Counted from the stretch's first letter, positions 32,608-40,451 are shown. The stretch: 64,000 nt of DNA from Deinococcus cellulosilyticus NBRC 106333 = KACC 11606 (GCF_007990775.1 NZ_BJXB01000022.1:1-64000), one strand, 5' to 3'. Numbers and translations: made by a program. The notes: a model not told the origin generated them from the letters alone.

Positions 32608-33858
32608 ATGAAACCCCAGACCATGGCTGAAAAAATCCTCTCCCAGCGCAGCGGCAAGACCGTGTATGCGGGAGACCTCGCAGTTGTCGAGGTGGATGAA
32701 GTGATGATCGTGGATTCCATTGCCGAATCGGTGATCAAAGTGCTGGACCGGGAACTCGAAACCACCCCCAAATTCCCGGAACGGGTGTCCATCGTGATCG
32801 ACCACGTGGCCCCGGCCAGCAGTGTGAATGTGGCCAAGAGCCATCAGGTGGCCCGTGAATATGCTGCCCGCACTGGGGTCAAGCTCTTTGATGTGGGTCG
32901 CGGCATCTGCCACCAGGTGCTGATGGAAGAAGGTCTGGCCTTCCCTGGAGCCATCGTGCTCGGAAGCGACAGCCACAGCACCACTTATGGCGCAGTGGCT
33001 GCTTTCGGGACTGGAATGGGAGCGACGGACATTGCTCTGGCTGCGGCCAGTGGCAAAACCTGGCTGAAAGTCCCCGAGTCCGTGAAAGTCACCCTGACCG
33101 GAGAACTCAATGCTGGTGTGACGGCCAAAGACGTGGCTCTGGAAATGATCCGCGTGCTGACCGCAGACGGTGGCACCTACATGAGCATCGAAATCCACGC
33201 TGGAGACCGCTTCACCAGAGGCGAACGCATGACCCTGGCGAACCTCTGCGTGGAAGCAGGAGCAAAAGCAGGTCTGGTTGTTCCTGGCGGCGAAATCCTC
33301 ACGGATTACGGTTACACCGTTCCTGAGTGGGTCTACCCCGATGAAGGCGCACGCTATGTCACGGACATCACCATCGACCTGAGCACCCTCACCCCCCGCA
33401 TGAGCGTCCCGAGCTACGTGGACAACGTGGAGGAAGTGACCACCCTGCGTGGCACAAAGGTGGATCAGGTGTTCATCGGGACCTGCACCAACGGGCGTCT
33501 GGAAGACCTGCACGCCGCAGCAGACATCCTGAAGGGTCGCAAGGTGGCCCCTGGCCTTCGCCTTCTGGTGATCCCTGCCAGCAGTGAGGTGCTGGAGCAA
33601 GCCACTGCGGATGGAACCCTGTTGACCCTGATCCGTTCTGGCGCAACCCTGAGCACTCCGGGCTGTGGTCCCTGCATGGGCCGTCACCAGGGCGTACTGG
33701 CCCCCGGAGAAGTCTGCGTGAGCACTTCAAACCGCAACTTCATCGGGCGCATGGGGGACAAGGACGCCAAGATTTATCTGGCCTCCCCTGCTGTTGCTGC
33801 AGCCACTGCAGTGATGGGCGTGATTTCACTCCCTGAAGACTTGCCGGTGATAGCGTAA
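32608..33858 (+). CDS. lysT: Homoaconitase large subunit
   Basis: 416 residues, typical of the short LeuC/HacA branch. Fe-S cysteines: GTCTNGR and TPGCGPCMG; other marks are VIDHVAPAS, GSDSHSTTYGA and SNRNFIGRMG. With the small subunit it turns homocitrate into homoisocitrate, steps two and three of the aminoadipate pathway; family members may also act in leucine synthesis. Good ribosome site AGGAAAGAGAACC. The partner lysU is 600 nt downstream, split off by the zinc-ribbon gene. Confidence 0.93.
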   Translation: MKPQTMAEKILSQRSGKTVYAGDLAVVEVDEVMIVDSIAESVIKVLDRELETTPKFPERVSIVIDHVAPASSVNVAKSHQVAREYAARTGVKLFDVGRGICHQVLMEEGLAFPGAIVLGSDSHSTTYGAVAAFGTGMGATDIALAAASGKTWLKVPESVKVTLTGELNAGVTAKDVALEMIRVLTADGGTYMSIEIHAGDRFTRGERMTLANLCVEAGAKAGLVVPGGEILTDYGYTVPEWVYPDEGARYVTDITIDLSTLTPRMSVPSYVDNVEEVTTLRGTKVDQVFIGTCTNGRLEDLHAAADILKGRKVAPGLRLLVIPASSEVLEQATADGTLLTLIRSGATLSTPGCGPCMGRHQGVLAPGEVCVSTSNRNFIGRMGDKDAKIYLASPAVAAATAVMGVISLPEDLPVIA

Positions 33859-33873
33859 ACAGGACTGGAAAAC

Positions 33874-34461
33874 ATGACCACCATTGCAACTGTCTTCTTT
33901 CAAAAAGATTCTGAGATTGATCTTCAGGAGCTTGTGAAGCGTTTGCAAGCCTCAGCTTTCTTCGAAAACTGTCCCATCACATTGCAGGATCAACAGATTC
34001 GTGTTCAACTTCCTGCAACTGTTCTGGGGGTCTATCATGCCACTGACAAGTATGTCTCTGAAGAAGCACCAGAAATTGCAGAATGGTTTAAAGACAAGCT
34101 GACCCAGACTGAATACGACCTGGTGTTTCACAGCAATCATCGTGTCGAAATTGCCATTGAAGAAGAAATGGTGATGGATTGTTTCAATGAATGGCTGGTT
34201 TGTTCAGAGATTGTGAGTGAATTGGCACCTTCGGTGGCCCTTCAGGTCAACATGGGGGAGGTGTTGTGGACCCCATCCATGTTTCAGGAGGATGCCATGT
34301 CTGAAAACCAGAGTCTGAACGAGGCCTTTTCTTTCAAATGCCCTGCCTGCGGTGAAGAGGTCGAAGTCCCTGACCCCACCAAGAAACGCGTCGAATGCCC
34401 TGGATGTGGGGTCACCTGGAACCTGGATGACCTGATGGGCTGGTTCACAGAAGAGGAGTAA
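33874..34461 (+). CDS. Zinc-ribbon protein with LysW-like C-terminus
   Basis: 195 residues. The first ~135 residues are an unrecognised acidic alpha/beta domain. From residue 151 comes a LysW-like ribbon: FKCPACGEEVEV and VECPGCGVTWNL (two CxxC pairs), ending WFTEEE. Met142 (34297) is preceded by AGGAGG at the right distance, so a free 54-residue ribbon may also be made. Lying between lysT and lysU and sharing the LysW fold, it probably works with the pathway as a carrier or regulator; this is inference. Confidence 0.8.
   Translation: MTTIATVFFQKDSEIDLQELVKRLQASAFFENCPITLQDQQIRVQLPATVLGVYHATDKYVSEEAPEIAEWFKDKLTQTEYDLVFHSNHRVEIAIEEEMVMDCFNEWLVCSEIVSELAPSVALQVNMGEVLWTPSMFQEDAMSENQSLNEAFSFKCPACGEEVEVPDPTKKRVECPGCGVTWNLDDLMGWFTEEE
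34286..34461 (+). CDS. Possible internal translation product: 54-residue LysW-like ribbon (ATG 34297)
   Basis: AGGAGG (34286-34291) lies 5 nt before the in-frame ATG at 34297. The product begins MSENQSLNEAF, has two CxxC pairs and ends in three Glu. Its length of 54 equals that of the well-studied Thermus LysW. It lacks the canonical EDWGE tail of LysW. Whether the internal start is used cannot be told from sequence. Confidence 0.5.
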
Positions 34462-34959
34462 ATGATGTCCAGAATCTGGAAATTTGGAGATTCCATCAAC
34501 ACCGACGACATCCTGCCCGGAAAGTATGCCCCTTTCATGGTTGGAGAGGATGTCTTTCACAAGTACGCCTTCTCGCACTTCCGTCCCGAGTTTGCCGGAC
34601 AGGTCAAGCCTGGTGACCTGCTGGTGGGGGGGCGCAACTGGGGTCTTGGGTCCAGCCGTGAGTATGCCCCGATGGCCCTCAAGAAACTGCAAATCGGTGG
34701 GATCATTGCCCACAGCTTTGCCCGCATCCACTACCGCAACCTGCTGAACCTGGGCATTCCCGCTTTCGAGGCCCCTGAGATTGCCGATGCCCTGCAAGAT
34801 GGGGACGAGGTGACCCTGGACCTTGCCACCGGAGTCCTGACCCGCAACGGTGAGGTGTTCCAGCTTCCCCCACCCCCCGCTTTCCTGACCGAAGCCCTCA
34901 AAGAAGGCAGCATCCTGCAGTACTACCGCAAGTACCAGAAGTTCCCCGGCGAGGAATAA
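34462..34959 (+). CDS. lysU: Homoaconitase small subunit
   Basis: 165 residues (ATG 34465 is equally possible and better spaced from GAGGAG). LeuD/HacB fold: WKFGDSINTDDILPGKY at the start, then GGRNWGLGSSREYAP (substrate-specificity loop region) and HSFARIHYRNLLNLG. It completes the homoaconitase with lysT. The start codon directly follows the stop of the zinc-ribbon gene, so translation is coupled. Confidence 0.93.
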   Translation: MMSRIWKFGDSINTDDILPGKYAPFMVGEDVFHKYAFSHFRPEFAGQVKPGDLLVGGRNWGLGSSREYAPMALKKLQIGGIIAHSFARIHYRNLLNLGIPAFEAPEIADALQDGDEVTLDLATGVLTRNGEVFQLPPPPAFLTEALKEGSILQYYRKYQKFPGEE

Positions 34960-34967
34960 GGGTTAAG

Positions 34968-35255
34968 ATGAACGGGATGTATCAAGCTTTCTGTGAAGCC
35001 TGTGGCGAAGAACTCCTGTTCACCGAACAAGACCTGAGAGAGTTTCAGGACGGTGACATCATCACCTGCGACTGCTGTCACACCGATCTGGAAATCGTGA
35101 AGACCGATGAAGGCCTGGAGTTGCACCGTCACGTCTGGATGACCACCTGCCCCAAGTGCAGCGAGGAATTCGAACTGACCGAGGAGATGCTTCAGAAAAG
35201 CCTAGCCCAATGTCCCCACTGCAAATACAAATTTGCTCTAGAGTGGGAGGAGTAA
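34968..35255 (+). CDS. Double zinc-ribbon protein in lysine cluster
   Basis: 95 residues, two LysW-sized ribbons in tandem: FCEACGEELLF with ITCDCCHTDLEI, and TTCPKCSEEFEL with AQCPHCKYKF. The tail is FALEWEE, similar to the EDWGE tail of true LysW (acidic, Trp, terminal Glu). It starts 8 nt after lysU and precedes lysW by 59 nt. It could be a second amino-group carrier, a dimer mimic of LysW or a regulator. Cytosolic; no homologue known to me. Confidence 0.78.
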   Translation: MNGMYQAFCEACGEELLFTEQDLREFQDGDIITCDCCHTDLEIVKTDEGLELHRHVWMTTCPKCSEEFELTEEMLQKSLAQCPHCKYKFALEWEE

Positions 35256-35261
35256 AAGTCC

Positions 35262-35277
35262 GTGAGGTTTTCCTCAC
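35262..35277 (+). other. Small hairpin before lysW
   Basis: GTGAGG, loop TTTT, CCTCAC, with a further GTGAGG at 35294-35299. It could form alternative pairings around the lysW ribosome site (AAAGGAGAG, 35302-35310). Confidence 0.35.
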
Positions 35278-35314
35278 AACCACCATGAACCTGTGAGGTT
35301 CAAAGGAGAGAAAC

Positions 35315-35488
35315 ATGGCAACTGTAAGCTTTGAATGCCCCGAATGCGGCGGAACCATCGAACTGAACAACCCTGAGCTTGGCGAACTGGTCATCTGTGA
35401 CGAGTGCGGCGCAGAACTGGAAGTCACCAGCCTGGAGCCCCCGGTTCTCAGCCTTGCTCCTCAGGAAGCCGAAGACTGGGGCGAGTGA
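35315..35488 (+). CDS. lysW: Amino-group carrier protein LysW
   Basis: 57 residues. Zinc ribbon FECPECGGTIEL and VICDECGAELEV, then an acidic tail ending EDWGE, the hallmark of LysW. In this pathway the gamma-carboxyl of the last Glu is joined to the amino group of alpha-aminoadipate, protecting it and presenting it to LysX, LysZ, LysY and LysJ. The ribosome site AAAGGAGAG is strong, fitting the need for a stoichiometric carrier. Confidence 0.96.
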   Translation: MATVSFECPECGGTIELNNPELGELVICDECGAELEVTSLEPPVLSLAPQEAEDWGE

Positions 35489-35655
35489 AGCGCACCGGGA
35501 TTGGTTCTGTTGACTGCTCAAAAATGGTTCTTTTTTTGAAGAACACTTTCTGGCACAATGAGAACACTCGGACAGGTGTCCGAAATACACAAAATCCCAG
35601 TGTCCTGAACCGCACTTGATCCCCACCGTTGACCAGACTTGCTGTTCAACTTTTC

Positions 35656-35691
35656 GCCCCGGGTGCCTGAGCAGGCTTCGGGGCTTTGTTC
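35656..35691 (+). terminator. Terminator or attenuator before lysX
   Basis: GCCCCG, inner stem GCCT/AGGC, CGGGGC followed by TTTGTT, 34 nt before lysX. Since lysW and lysX must be made together it is more likely partial (attenuation) than a full stop. Confidence 0.65.
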
Positions 35692-35724
35692 TGACTGCTG
35701 AAGCAGACTTTTCGAGAGGAAAAA

Positions 35725-36567
35725 ATGGCCGATTTCGCAATCATCTACGACCGTGTGCGCCCCGACGAGAAAATGCTTTTTGATGCCCTGGATGAACTTG
35801 GCATTGAATATGACAAGGTGTACGCACCCCAGCTGAAACTCACTTTCGGTGAGGGTCAGGTGCCCTGGAAAGCCGCCATCGAACGCTGTGTGAGCCAGTC
35901 CAGAGGCCACGCCATCACCCGCGCTCTGGAGGGCTTCGGGGTGAAAGTGGTGAATCCCAGTCATGTGATCGAGATGTGCGGGGACAAACTCGCCACCAAC
36001 GCACGTCTGGCCGCTGCAGGCATTCCCACCCCAAAAACCGGAGTGGCTTTCACTGCAGAGAGCGCCCTGGAACTGATCGAAGAATTCGGTTACCCCGTGG
36101 TCATGAAACCCACCGTGGGAAGCTGGGGCCGCATGGTCTCCAAGATCAACGACCGTGATGCCGCAGAGGCCATCATCGAGCACAAAGAAGTGCTGGGCGG
36201 CTACCAGCACCAGATTTTCTACATTCAGGAACTGGTGAAAAAGCCCGAGCGTGACATCCGCGCCTTCGTGATTGGGGATCAGTGCATCGGGGCCATCTAC
36301 CGCTCCAGTGAACACTGGATCACCAACACCGCCCGTGGTGGCAAGGCCTCCAAGTGCGAAGTCACCCCCGAGCTGAACGATCTGGCCGTGCGTGCTGCAA
36401 AAGCCGTGGAGGGCGAAATCGTGGCCATTGACCTCGTGGAAGACCCCGAGCGTGGCCTCCTGGTCATCGAGATCAACCACACCATGGAATTCAAGAACAG
36501 CGTGTCCACCACTGGCGTGAACATCCCTAAACTGATGGCTGAGTACACGCTGCAGTACACGAAGTAA
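35725..36567 (+). CDS. lysX: Alpha-aminoadipate--LysW ligase
   Basis: 280 residues, ATP-grasp fold. GYPVVMKPTVGSWGRMVSKI is the nucleotide-binding strand and loop; IFYIQELV and RDIRAFVIGD follow; EINHTMEFKNSV near the end is a LysX hallmark that helps choose aminoadipate over glutamate in the ArgX/LysX family. It attaches alpha-aminoadipate to the C-terminal Glu of LysW using ATP. Ribosome site CGAGAGGAAAAA. The 236-nt gap from lysW contains an attenuator-like hairpin. Confidence 0.95.
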   Translation: MADFAIIYDRVRPDEKMLFDALDELGIEYDKVYAPQLKLTFGEGQVPWKAAIERCVSQSRGHAITRALEGFGVKVVNPSHVIEMCGDKLATNARLAAAGIPTPKTGVAFTAESALELIEEFGYPVVMKPTVGSWGRMVSKINDRDAAEAIIEHKEVLGGYQHQIFYIQELVKKPERDIRAFVIGDQCIGAIYRSSEHWITNTARGGKASKCEVTPELNDLAVRAAKAVEGEIVAIDLVEDPERGLLVIEINHTMEFKNSVSTTGVNIPKLMAEYTLQYTK

Positions 36568-36576
36568 GAATGTATA

Positions 36577-36642
36577 GGGGCGCAGCGTGCTGAGGGACCA
36601 AAACGCGGTCCCTCGTATAGCACAAGACGCGTACTGCGCCCT
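36577..36642. repeat. Palindromic multi-stem element
   Basis: Outer stem GGGCGCAG (36578-36585)/CTGCGCCC (36634-36641), inner stem TGCT/AGCA and GAGGGACC (36592-36599)/GGTCCCTC (36607-36614). Lies between lysX and the next gene. It resembles small cruciform repeats seen elsewhere, but only one copy was noticed here. Confidence 0.6.
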
Positions 36643-36657
36643 CTCCAAAGGACCCCC

Positions 36658-37188
36658 ATGCTGGACCCGAGACTCATCAAAAACCTGCGCCTGTTTTCCT
36701 CCAGAGAGGATCTGGAGCTGTACCTGGATTTTGTCGGGGAACTGCTCAGCAGGCTGGAGCTTGAAAACAGGGACCCCAGGTTTCACGTCAATCCAGTGTC
36801 GGGAAGTTCTTTTGCTCTGCCTTTCACCATCAACAACCGCTACATCTGCAGGATGATCAAGAAGTCTGGGCTTTATGGGGTTCAGACCCTCCATGCAGGA
36901 CTGGATTTTATTCAGGACTGGGAGGTTCTGGCCCGGCCCAGCAAGTGGGCTTTCTCTCAGAGGAACCATGACCTGCCTGATTGCCCTCCCAGCATGATGT
37001 TTTACCCCATGCCTCTGTTCAGGGACCACAAAGAGCAGATTGTGGAGGAGCTGGTCACCATCGCGAAACGTGAACTGGCGGTGGCCAGAGCAACCCCCAT
37101 GCGAAAAGTGCACAGTTCAGACGTTTATCTGCTGATGACCGATCCAGATTTCAGGGAAGACATCCTCTCTGGAATGGAGTGGACATGA
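36658..37188 (+). CDS. Hypothetical protein
   Basis: 176 residues, no signal peptide or membrane segment. Mixed alpha/beta with motifs I do not recognise (SGSSFALPFTINNRYICRMI, PDCPPSMMFYPMPLFRDHKEQ). Ribosome site AAAGGA before the ATG. Its stop overlaps the start of the MazG-like gene, so the two are coupled and may act together. Position inside the lysine cluster does not by itself imply a lysine role. Confidence 0.65.
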   Translation: MLDPRLIKNLRLFSSREDLELYLDFVGELLSRLELENRDPRFHVNPVSGSSFALPFTINNRYICRMIKKSGLYGVQTLHAGLDFIQDWEVLARPSKWAFSQRNHDLPDCPPSMMFYPMPLFRDHKEQIVEELVTIAKRELAVARATPMRKVHSSDVYLLMTDPDFREDILSGMEWT

Positions 37189-37493
37189 CCCTGAAGGACC
37201 TTGCTCAAGCCATCCAGCAGGAATTTGCGCTTCACGCCGATCCTGCGACCCGCGTGCTGGACATCACCAGCGAGGCAGGAGAACTTGCCAAAGCGGTCCT
37301 GAAAAGCACGCAGTACGGCAGCAGACCGTTTACCGTGACGGACAACTTCAGGGAAGAATTGGGTGACACCCTTTTTGCTTTACTGGTGCTCTGTGCCGAA
37401 ACAGGCGTTGATCCCGATGAGGCACTGGAGCAGGTGAGGCAAAAGCTCAGAATCCGACTGCAACAGAAGCAGGATCTGGGGTCCGGGCAATAG
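37185..37493 (+). CDS. MazG-like nucleotide pyrophosphohydrolase
   Basis: 102 residues from ATG 37185 (GTG 37179 is an alternative). All-alpha NTP pyrophosphohydrolase pattern: ITSEAGELAKAVLK (EExxE-like helix) and REELGDTLFALLVLC (ExxD metal helix). Such proteins clear abnormal or surplus nucleoside triphosphates. Overlaps the previous stop by ATGA. Confidence 0.85.
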   Translation: MTLKDLAQAIQQEFALHADPATRVLDITSEAGELAKAVLKSTQYGSRPFTVTDNFREELGDTLFALLVLCAETGVDPDEALEQVRQKLRIRLQQKQDLGSGQ

Positions 37494-37577
37494 TCAAAAC
37501 AACCACGACAACAAAAGCGCCTGAGGGCCGCTTCGCAATCAAGAATCCACAGCAGCACAAACTCAAGGAGAAGTGAC

Positions 37578-38615
37578 ATGAGCAAACTCAAAGTTGGAAT
37601 TGTTGGCGGGTCCGGTTACGCAGGGGGCGAGTTCCTGCGTCTGGCCCTCGGTCACCCGAATCTGGAAGTCACCCAGGTCACCAGTGAGCGCAACGCTGGA
37701 GATCCCATCACCTTCGTGCATCCCAACCTGCGTGGGCGCACAAATTTGAAATTCCGCCGCATGGCCGATCTGGAGCCTGTGGATGTGCTGGTTCTGGCCC
37801 TGCCCCACGGCAATGCAGCCAAGCGTTTCAGCCAGTTTGCAGGTCTGGCAGACACCATCATCGACCTGTCTGCAGACTTCCGCATCAAGGACCTGGACCT
37901 CTACAAGAAGTACTATGACGAGGACCACCCGGCCCCTGACCTGATTGACCAGTGGGTTTACGGCAACCCCGAGCTGCACCGCGAAGAACTGAAGGGTGCA
38001 AAACGCATTGCCTGCGCGGGTTGCTTTGCCACCAGTGCCATTCTGGCCCTTTACCCCCTGCTGAAACTGGGTGTGCCCCAGCCCAAAGACATCATCGTGA
38101 CGGGTCTGGTGGGCTCCAGTGCTGCAGGTGCAAGTGCCACCGATGCCAGTCACCACCCTGAGCGGGACAACAGCTACCGTGTGTACTCCGCCACCGGGCA
38201 CCGCCACTACGCCGAGCTGCATCAGGAGCTTCCCGGCAACTTCCCCATTCACCTGACGGCCATTGCCGGTCCTCATGTGCGTGGCATCCTGACCACTGCC
38301 CAGTTGTGGATTCCCGATGGTTACAGCGAGCGTGACGTGTGGGGCGCTTTCCGCGAAGTGTACGGCAGCGAGCCTTTCATCCGCATCGTGAAGGTCCGCA
38401 AGGGCATCCACCGCTACCCCGATCCCAAACTGGTTTCTGGCACCAACTACTGCGACATCGGCTTCGAGATCGATCAGGACTCTGGTCGCGTGGTGGTCAT
38501 GAGCGCCATCGACAACCTCGTGAAAGGCACGGCAGGTCACGCCATCCAGTCCCTGAACATCGCCCAGGGCTGGGAGGAGACGCTGGGTCTGGAGTTTGCG
38601 GGGTTGCATCCTTAA
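37578..38615 (+). CDS. lysY: [LysW]-aminoadipyl phosphate reductase (ArgC/LysY family)
   Basis: 345 residues. N-terminal NAD(P) fold GIVGGSGYAGGEFLRL; catalytic Cys in CAGCFATSAILAL; GLVGSSAAGASATDASHH and AGPHVRGI belong to the family. It reduces LysW-bound aminoadipyl phosphate to the semialdehyde. ArgC has the same motifs; placement next to lysX favours lysine, though dual use in arginine synthesis is possible. Last lysine gene of the main cluster, followed by a terminator. Confidence 0.92.
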   Translation: MSKLKVGIVGGSGYAGGEFLRLALGHPNLEVTQVTSERNAGDPITFVHPNLRGRTNLKFRRMADLEPVDVLVLALPHGNAAKRFSQFAGLADTIIDLSADFRIKDLDLYKKYYDEDHPAPDLIDQWVYGNPELHREELKGAKRIACAGCFATSAILALYPLLKLGVPQPKDIIVTGLVGSSAAGASATDASHHPERDNSYRVYSATGHRHYAELHQELPGNFPIHLTAIAGPHVRGILTTAQLWIPDGYSERDVWGAFREVYGSEPFIRIVKVRKGIHRYPDPKLVSGTNYCDIGFEIDQDSGRVVVMSAIDNLVKGTAGHAIQSLNIAQGWEETLGLEFAGLHP

Positions 38616-38618
38616 ATT

Positions 38619-38648
38619 GCCGAGGGCCGAGAGCCCAGAGCCGAGGGC
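38619..38648. repeat. Four-heptad repeat array, GCCGAGN variant (left arm)
   Basis: GCCGAGG, GCCGAGA, GCCCAGA, GCCGAGG, then GC. Its exact reverse complement lies at 39415-39444. Confidence 0.85.
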
Positions 38649-38674
38649 AAAAACAAAATCAGCCACATCTGTTA

Positions 38675-38706
38675 AGCACCCTTGCAAATGCAGGGGTGCT
38701 TTTTCT
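38675..38706 (+). terminator. Terminator after lysY
   Basis: AGCACCC/GGGTGCT stem followed by TTTTTCTC. Confidence 0.85.
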
Positions 38707-38710
38707 CTGG

Positions 38711-38716
38711 TACATT
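38711..38716 (+). promoter_or_regulatory. -10 box of leaderless hypothetical gene
   Basis: TACATT, 6 nt before ATG 38723. Confidence 0.55.
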
Positions 38717-38722
38717 TGCGGC

Positions 38723-39322
38723 ATGGATCAAGCTGTAGGAGAAGATTTGGCAGGGAAATGGGTAACTTGTCATCAGATTGGCATTTATGATTTTGCTTTG
38801 ACCAAGGGGAAAAAATACCAGGTTTTAAAAGTGAAAGAGGACCTGAGAGAAATCAGACTCCGAGGCGACAACCAGCGGCATCGCTGGTACCCCACCTGGT
38901 ATTTTGACCTCTCCGGAGGTGATGTACCCATCCTTAAAAAAATCACAGTGGACGATCCCATCGATGATCCTTTCTGTGATTATGTCGAAGTGACTTTGAC
39001 ACTCTCAGATGGCAATCGGCGCTGGTGCGTCTGTGCCACACCCTCTTATTTTCAGCGGTACATTGAGGATGGCATTCAGGCCAAAGAGGTTGGAGAGGGA
39101 GAAAATCGCAGGGTGGCTTTGCAGCTTCTTGGCGCTCCAAAGTTTGCCCCTGGAGGCAAAACCTTTCTGCATTTCAACATTCCCCATCTGGTGATGTTCT
39201 CCGAGCTTTCCGAAGCGACCATCTGGACAGCCATGAAGCACATGGACGATCAGGGAGAACTGGAAGCTTCGTCGGTGCCCTATAGCCATGCACGAATGGA
39301 AAATGATCTGGAGAATGAATAA
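38723..39322 (+). CDS. Hypothetical protein bracketed by perfect inverted repeats
   Basis: 199 residues. Start set at ATG 38723 by the TACATT box 6 nt upstream; a longer reading frame opens further back inside lysY but lacks support. Beta-rich N-terminal half (GKWVTCHQIGIYDF, KKYQVLKVKED, RGDNQRHRWYPTWYFDL), then an immunity-protein-like end (FNIPHLVMFSELSEATIW, MKHMDDQGELE). No signal peptide. Promoter, gene and two terminators lie between identical 30-bp inverted repeats, as in a small gene cassette. Function unknown. Confidence 0.75.
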   Translation: MDQAVGEDLAGKWVTCHQIGIYDFALTKGKKYQVLKVKEDLREIRLRGDNQRHRWYPTWYFDLSGGDVPILKKITVDDPIDDPFCDYVEVTLTLSDGNRRWCVCATPSYFQRYIEDGIQAKEVGEGENRRVALQLLGAPKFAPGGKTFLHFNIPHLVMFSELSEATIWTAMKHMDDQGELEASSVPYSHARMENDLENE

Positions 39323-39353
39323 AAAGTCCTTGCCCCTTCGACAAGGACTTTTC
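39322..39353 (+). terminator. Terminator after cassette gene
   Basis: AAAAGTCCTTG/CAAGGACTTTT, 9-nt loop, T-run. Confidence 0.85.
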
Positions 39354-39414
39354 TGCTGATGGGTTTTGTTTCTCTGGGGCTGGAAAAATTCTGCTGTGAT
39401 CTGTTCCCTTTTCA

Positions 39415-39444
39415 GCCCTCGGCTCTGGGCTCTCGGCCCTCGGC
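39415..39444. repeat. Four-heptad repeat array, GCCGAGN variant (right arm)
   Basis: Exact 30-bp reverse complement of 38619-38648. Confidence 0.85.
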
Positions 39445-39461
39445 GGGCCGCAGGCCCATCA

Positions 39462-40451
39462 TTACCGTTTAATCATCCGTTTCACAGGCCCCGATGAGCT
39501 CCGCACGATCAGTTCAGTGGGGAGCAGACCATGTCCAGCAGGACGGTTTTCCAGCAGGTCCAGAAGCATTCTGGCTGCAGTGTGACCCACGTCGCGGATG
39601 GGTTGTTTGACGGTGGTGAGGGCAGGTCTGAAAACCTGGGCAATTTCCAGGTCGTCGAATCCGGTCACGCTCACGTCGTAGGGGACACGGAGCCCGGCGT
39701 CTTCCAGAGCATAGATCGCACCCACAGCCATTTCATCGCTGGCCGAAGCAATCGCAGTGAATTCGATGCCTTTTTCCAGGGCCTGACGCACAGCCCGGTA
39801 TCCGCCCAGTTCGCTGAATCCACCGTCCAGAATCAGGTCAGGATCTTCTTCGATGTTGTGGTCGGCGAGGGTCTGGTGGTAGGCTTCGAGCCTGTCAAAA
39901 GTGGTCTGGCCGATGGGGCTTCCGGTGAGGTGGGCAATGCGGGTGTGCCCCAGTTTGACGAGGTGCAGCACCGAGCTCTGCATGCCTTTGAAGTTGTCCA
40001 CGTCCACCCAGGGGGTGTCCTGATCGATCAGGCGACCAATCACCACATGGGGGATGCCTTTTTCTTTGAGCTGTTCCAGGCGGGTGTCGTGCAGCCTGAG
40101 GCCCGGGAAGATGAAGGCCTGCACCTTGCTGGGGTCGGCCTGGGAGGGTTCAAGGACACGGGCCGTGTAGCCGTGTTGCATCAGGACTTCCTGCACGGCG
40201 TCCATGATGATGGCGTAATAAGGGCTGTTGGAGGCGTGGCTGGAAAAGGGGGCCACCGCGACAAGGCCACGGGTGCCTCTGGCGAGTTTGCGGGCTCCGG
40301 CATCTGGAACGTATCCAAGCTGGCGAACCACTTCCAGCACCTGTTTGCGGGTCTGTTCATTGACATCTGCCCGGTTGTTGAGCACGCGGGAGACGGTTCC
40401 GATGGACACGCCAGCGATGCGGGCCACTTCGTTGATGGTGATTTTGCTCAT
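39462..40451 (-). CDS. LacI-family transcriptional regulator
   Basis: 329 residues. The N-terminal helix-turn-helix reads TINEVARIAGVSIGTVSRVLNN with hinge ARKLARGTRGLVAV; the rest is a periplasmic-binding-protein-like sensor (ASASDEMAVGAIYALEDAGL, SVTGFDDLEIAQVFRPALTTV). Ligand is probably a sugar or nucleoside. AAAGGTG precedes the ATG. The palindrome AGCGT-tt-ACGCT, 53 bp upstream, may be its own operator. No sugar genes are adjacent, so its target is unknown; the amylase palindrome at 14.2 kb is another candidate. Confidence 0.93.
   Translation of the reverse strand: MSKITINEVARIAGVSIGTVSRVLNNRADVNEQTRKQVLEVVRQLGYVPDAGARKLARGTRGLVAVAPFSSHASNSPYYAIIMDAVQEVLMQHGYTARVLEPSQADPSKVQAFIFPGLRLHDTRLEQLKEKGIPHVVIGRLIDQDTPWVDVDNFKGMQSSVLHLVKLGHTRIAHLTGSPIGQTTFDRLEAYHQTLADHNIEEDPDLILDGGFSELGGYRAVRQALEKGIEFTAIASASDEMAVGAIYALEDAGLRVPYDVSVTGFDDLEIAQVFRPALTTVKQPIRDVGHTAARMLLDLLENRPAGHGLLPTELIVRSSSGPVKRMIKR

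Noticed and set aside
35489..35724. Lysine riboswitch upstream of lysX
   Set aside because: No L-box core motifs and the region is short; only terminator-like and small stems are seen.
35518..37113. 531-residue minus-strand open frame
   Set aside because: Opposite lysX and the following gene; LysX motifs on the plus strand are decisive.
38339..38722. N-terminal extension of the cassette gene into lysY
   Set aside because: Would read lysY in another frame and cross a terminator; TACATT plus ATG at 38723 gives a better start.
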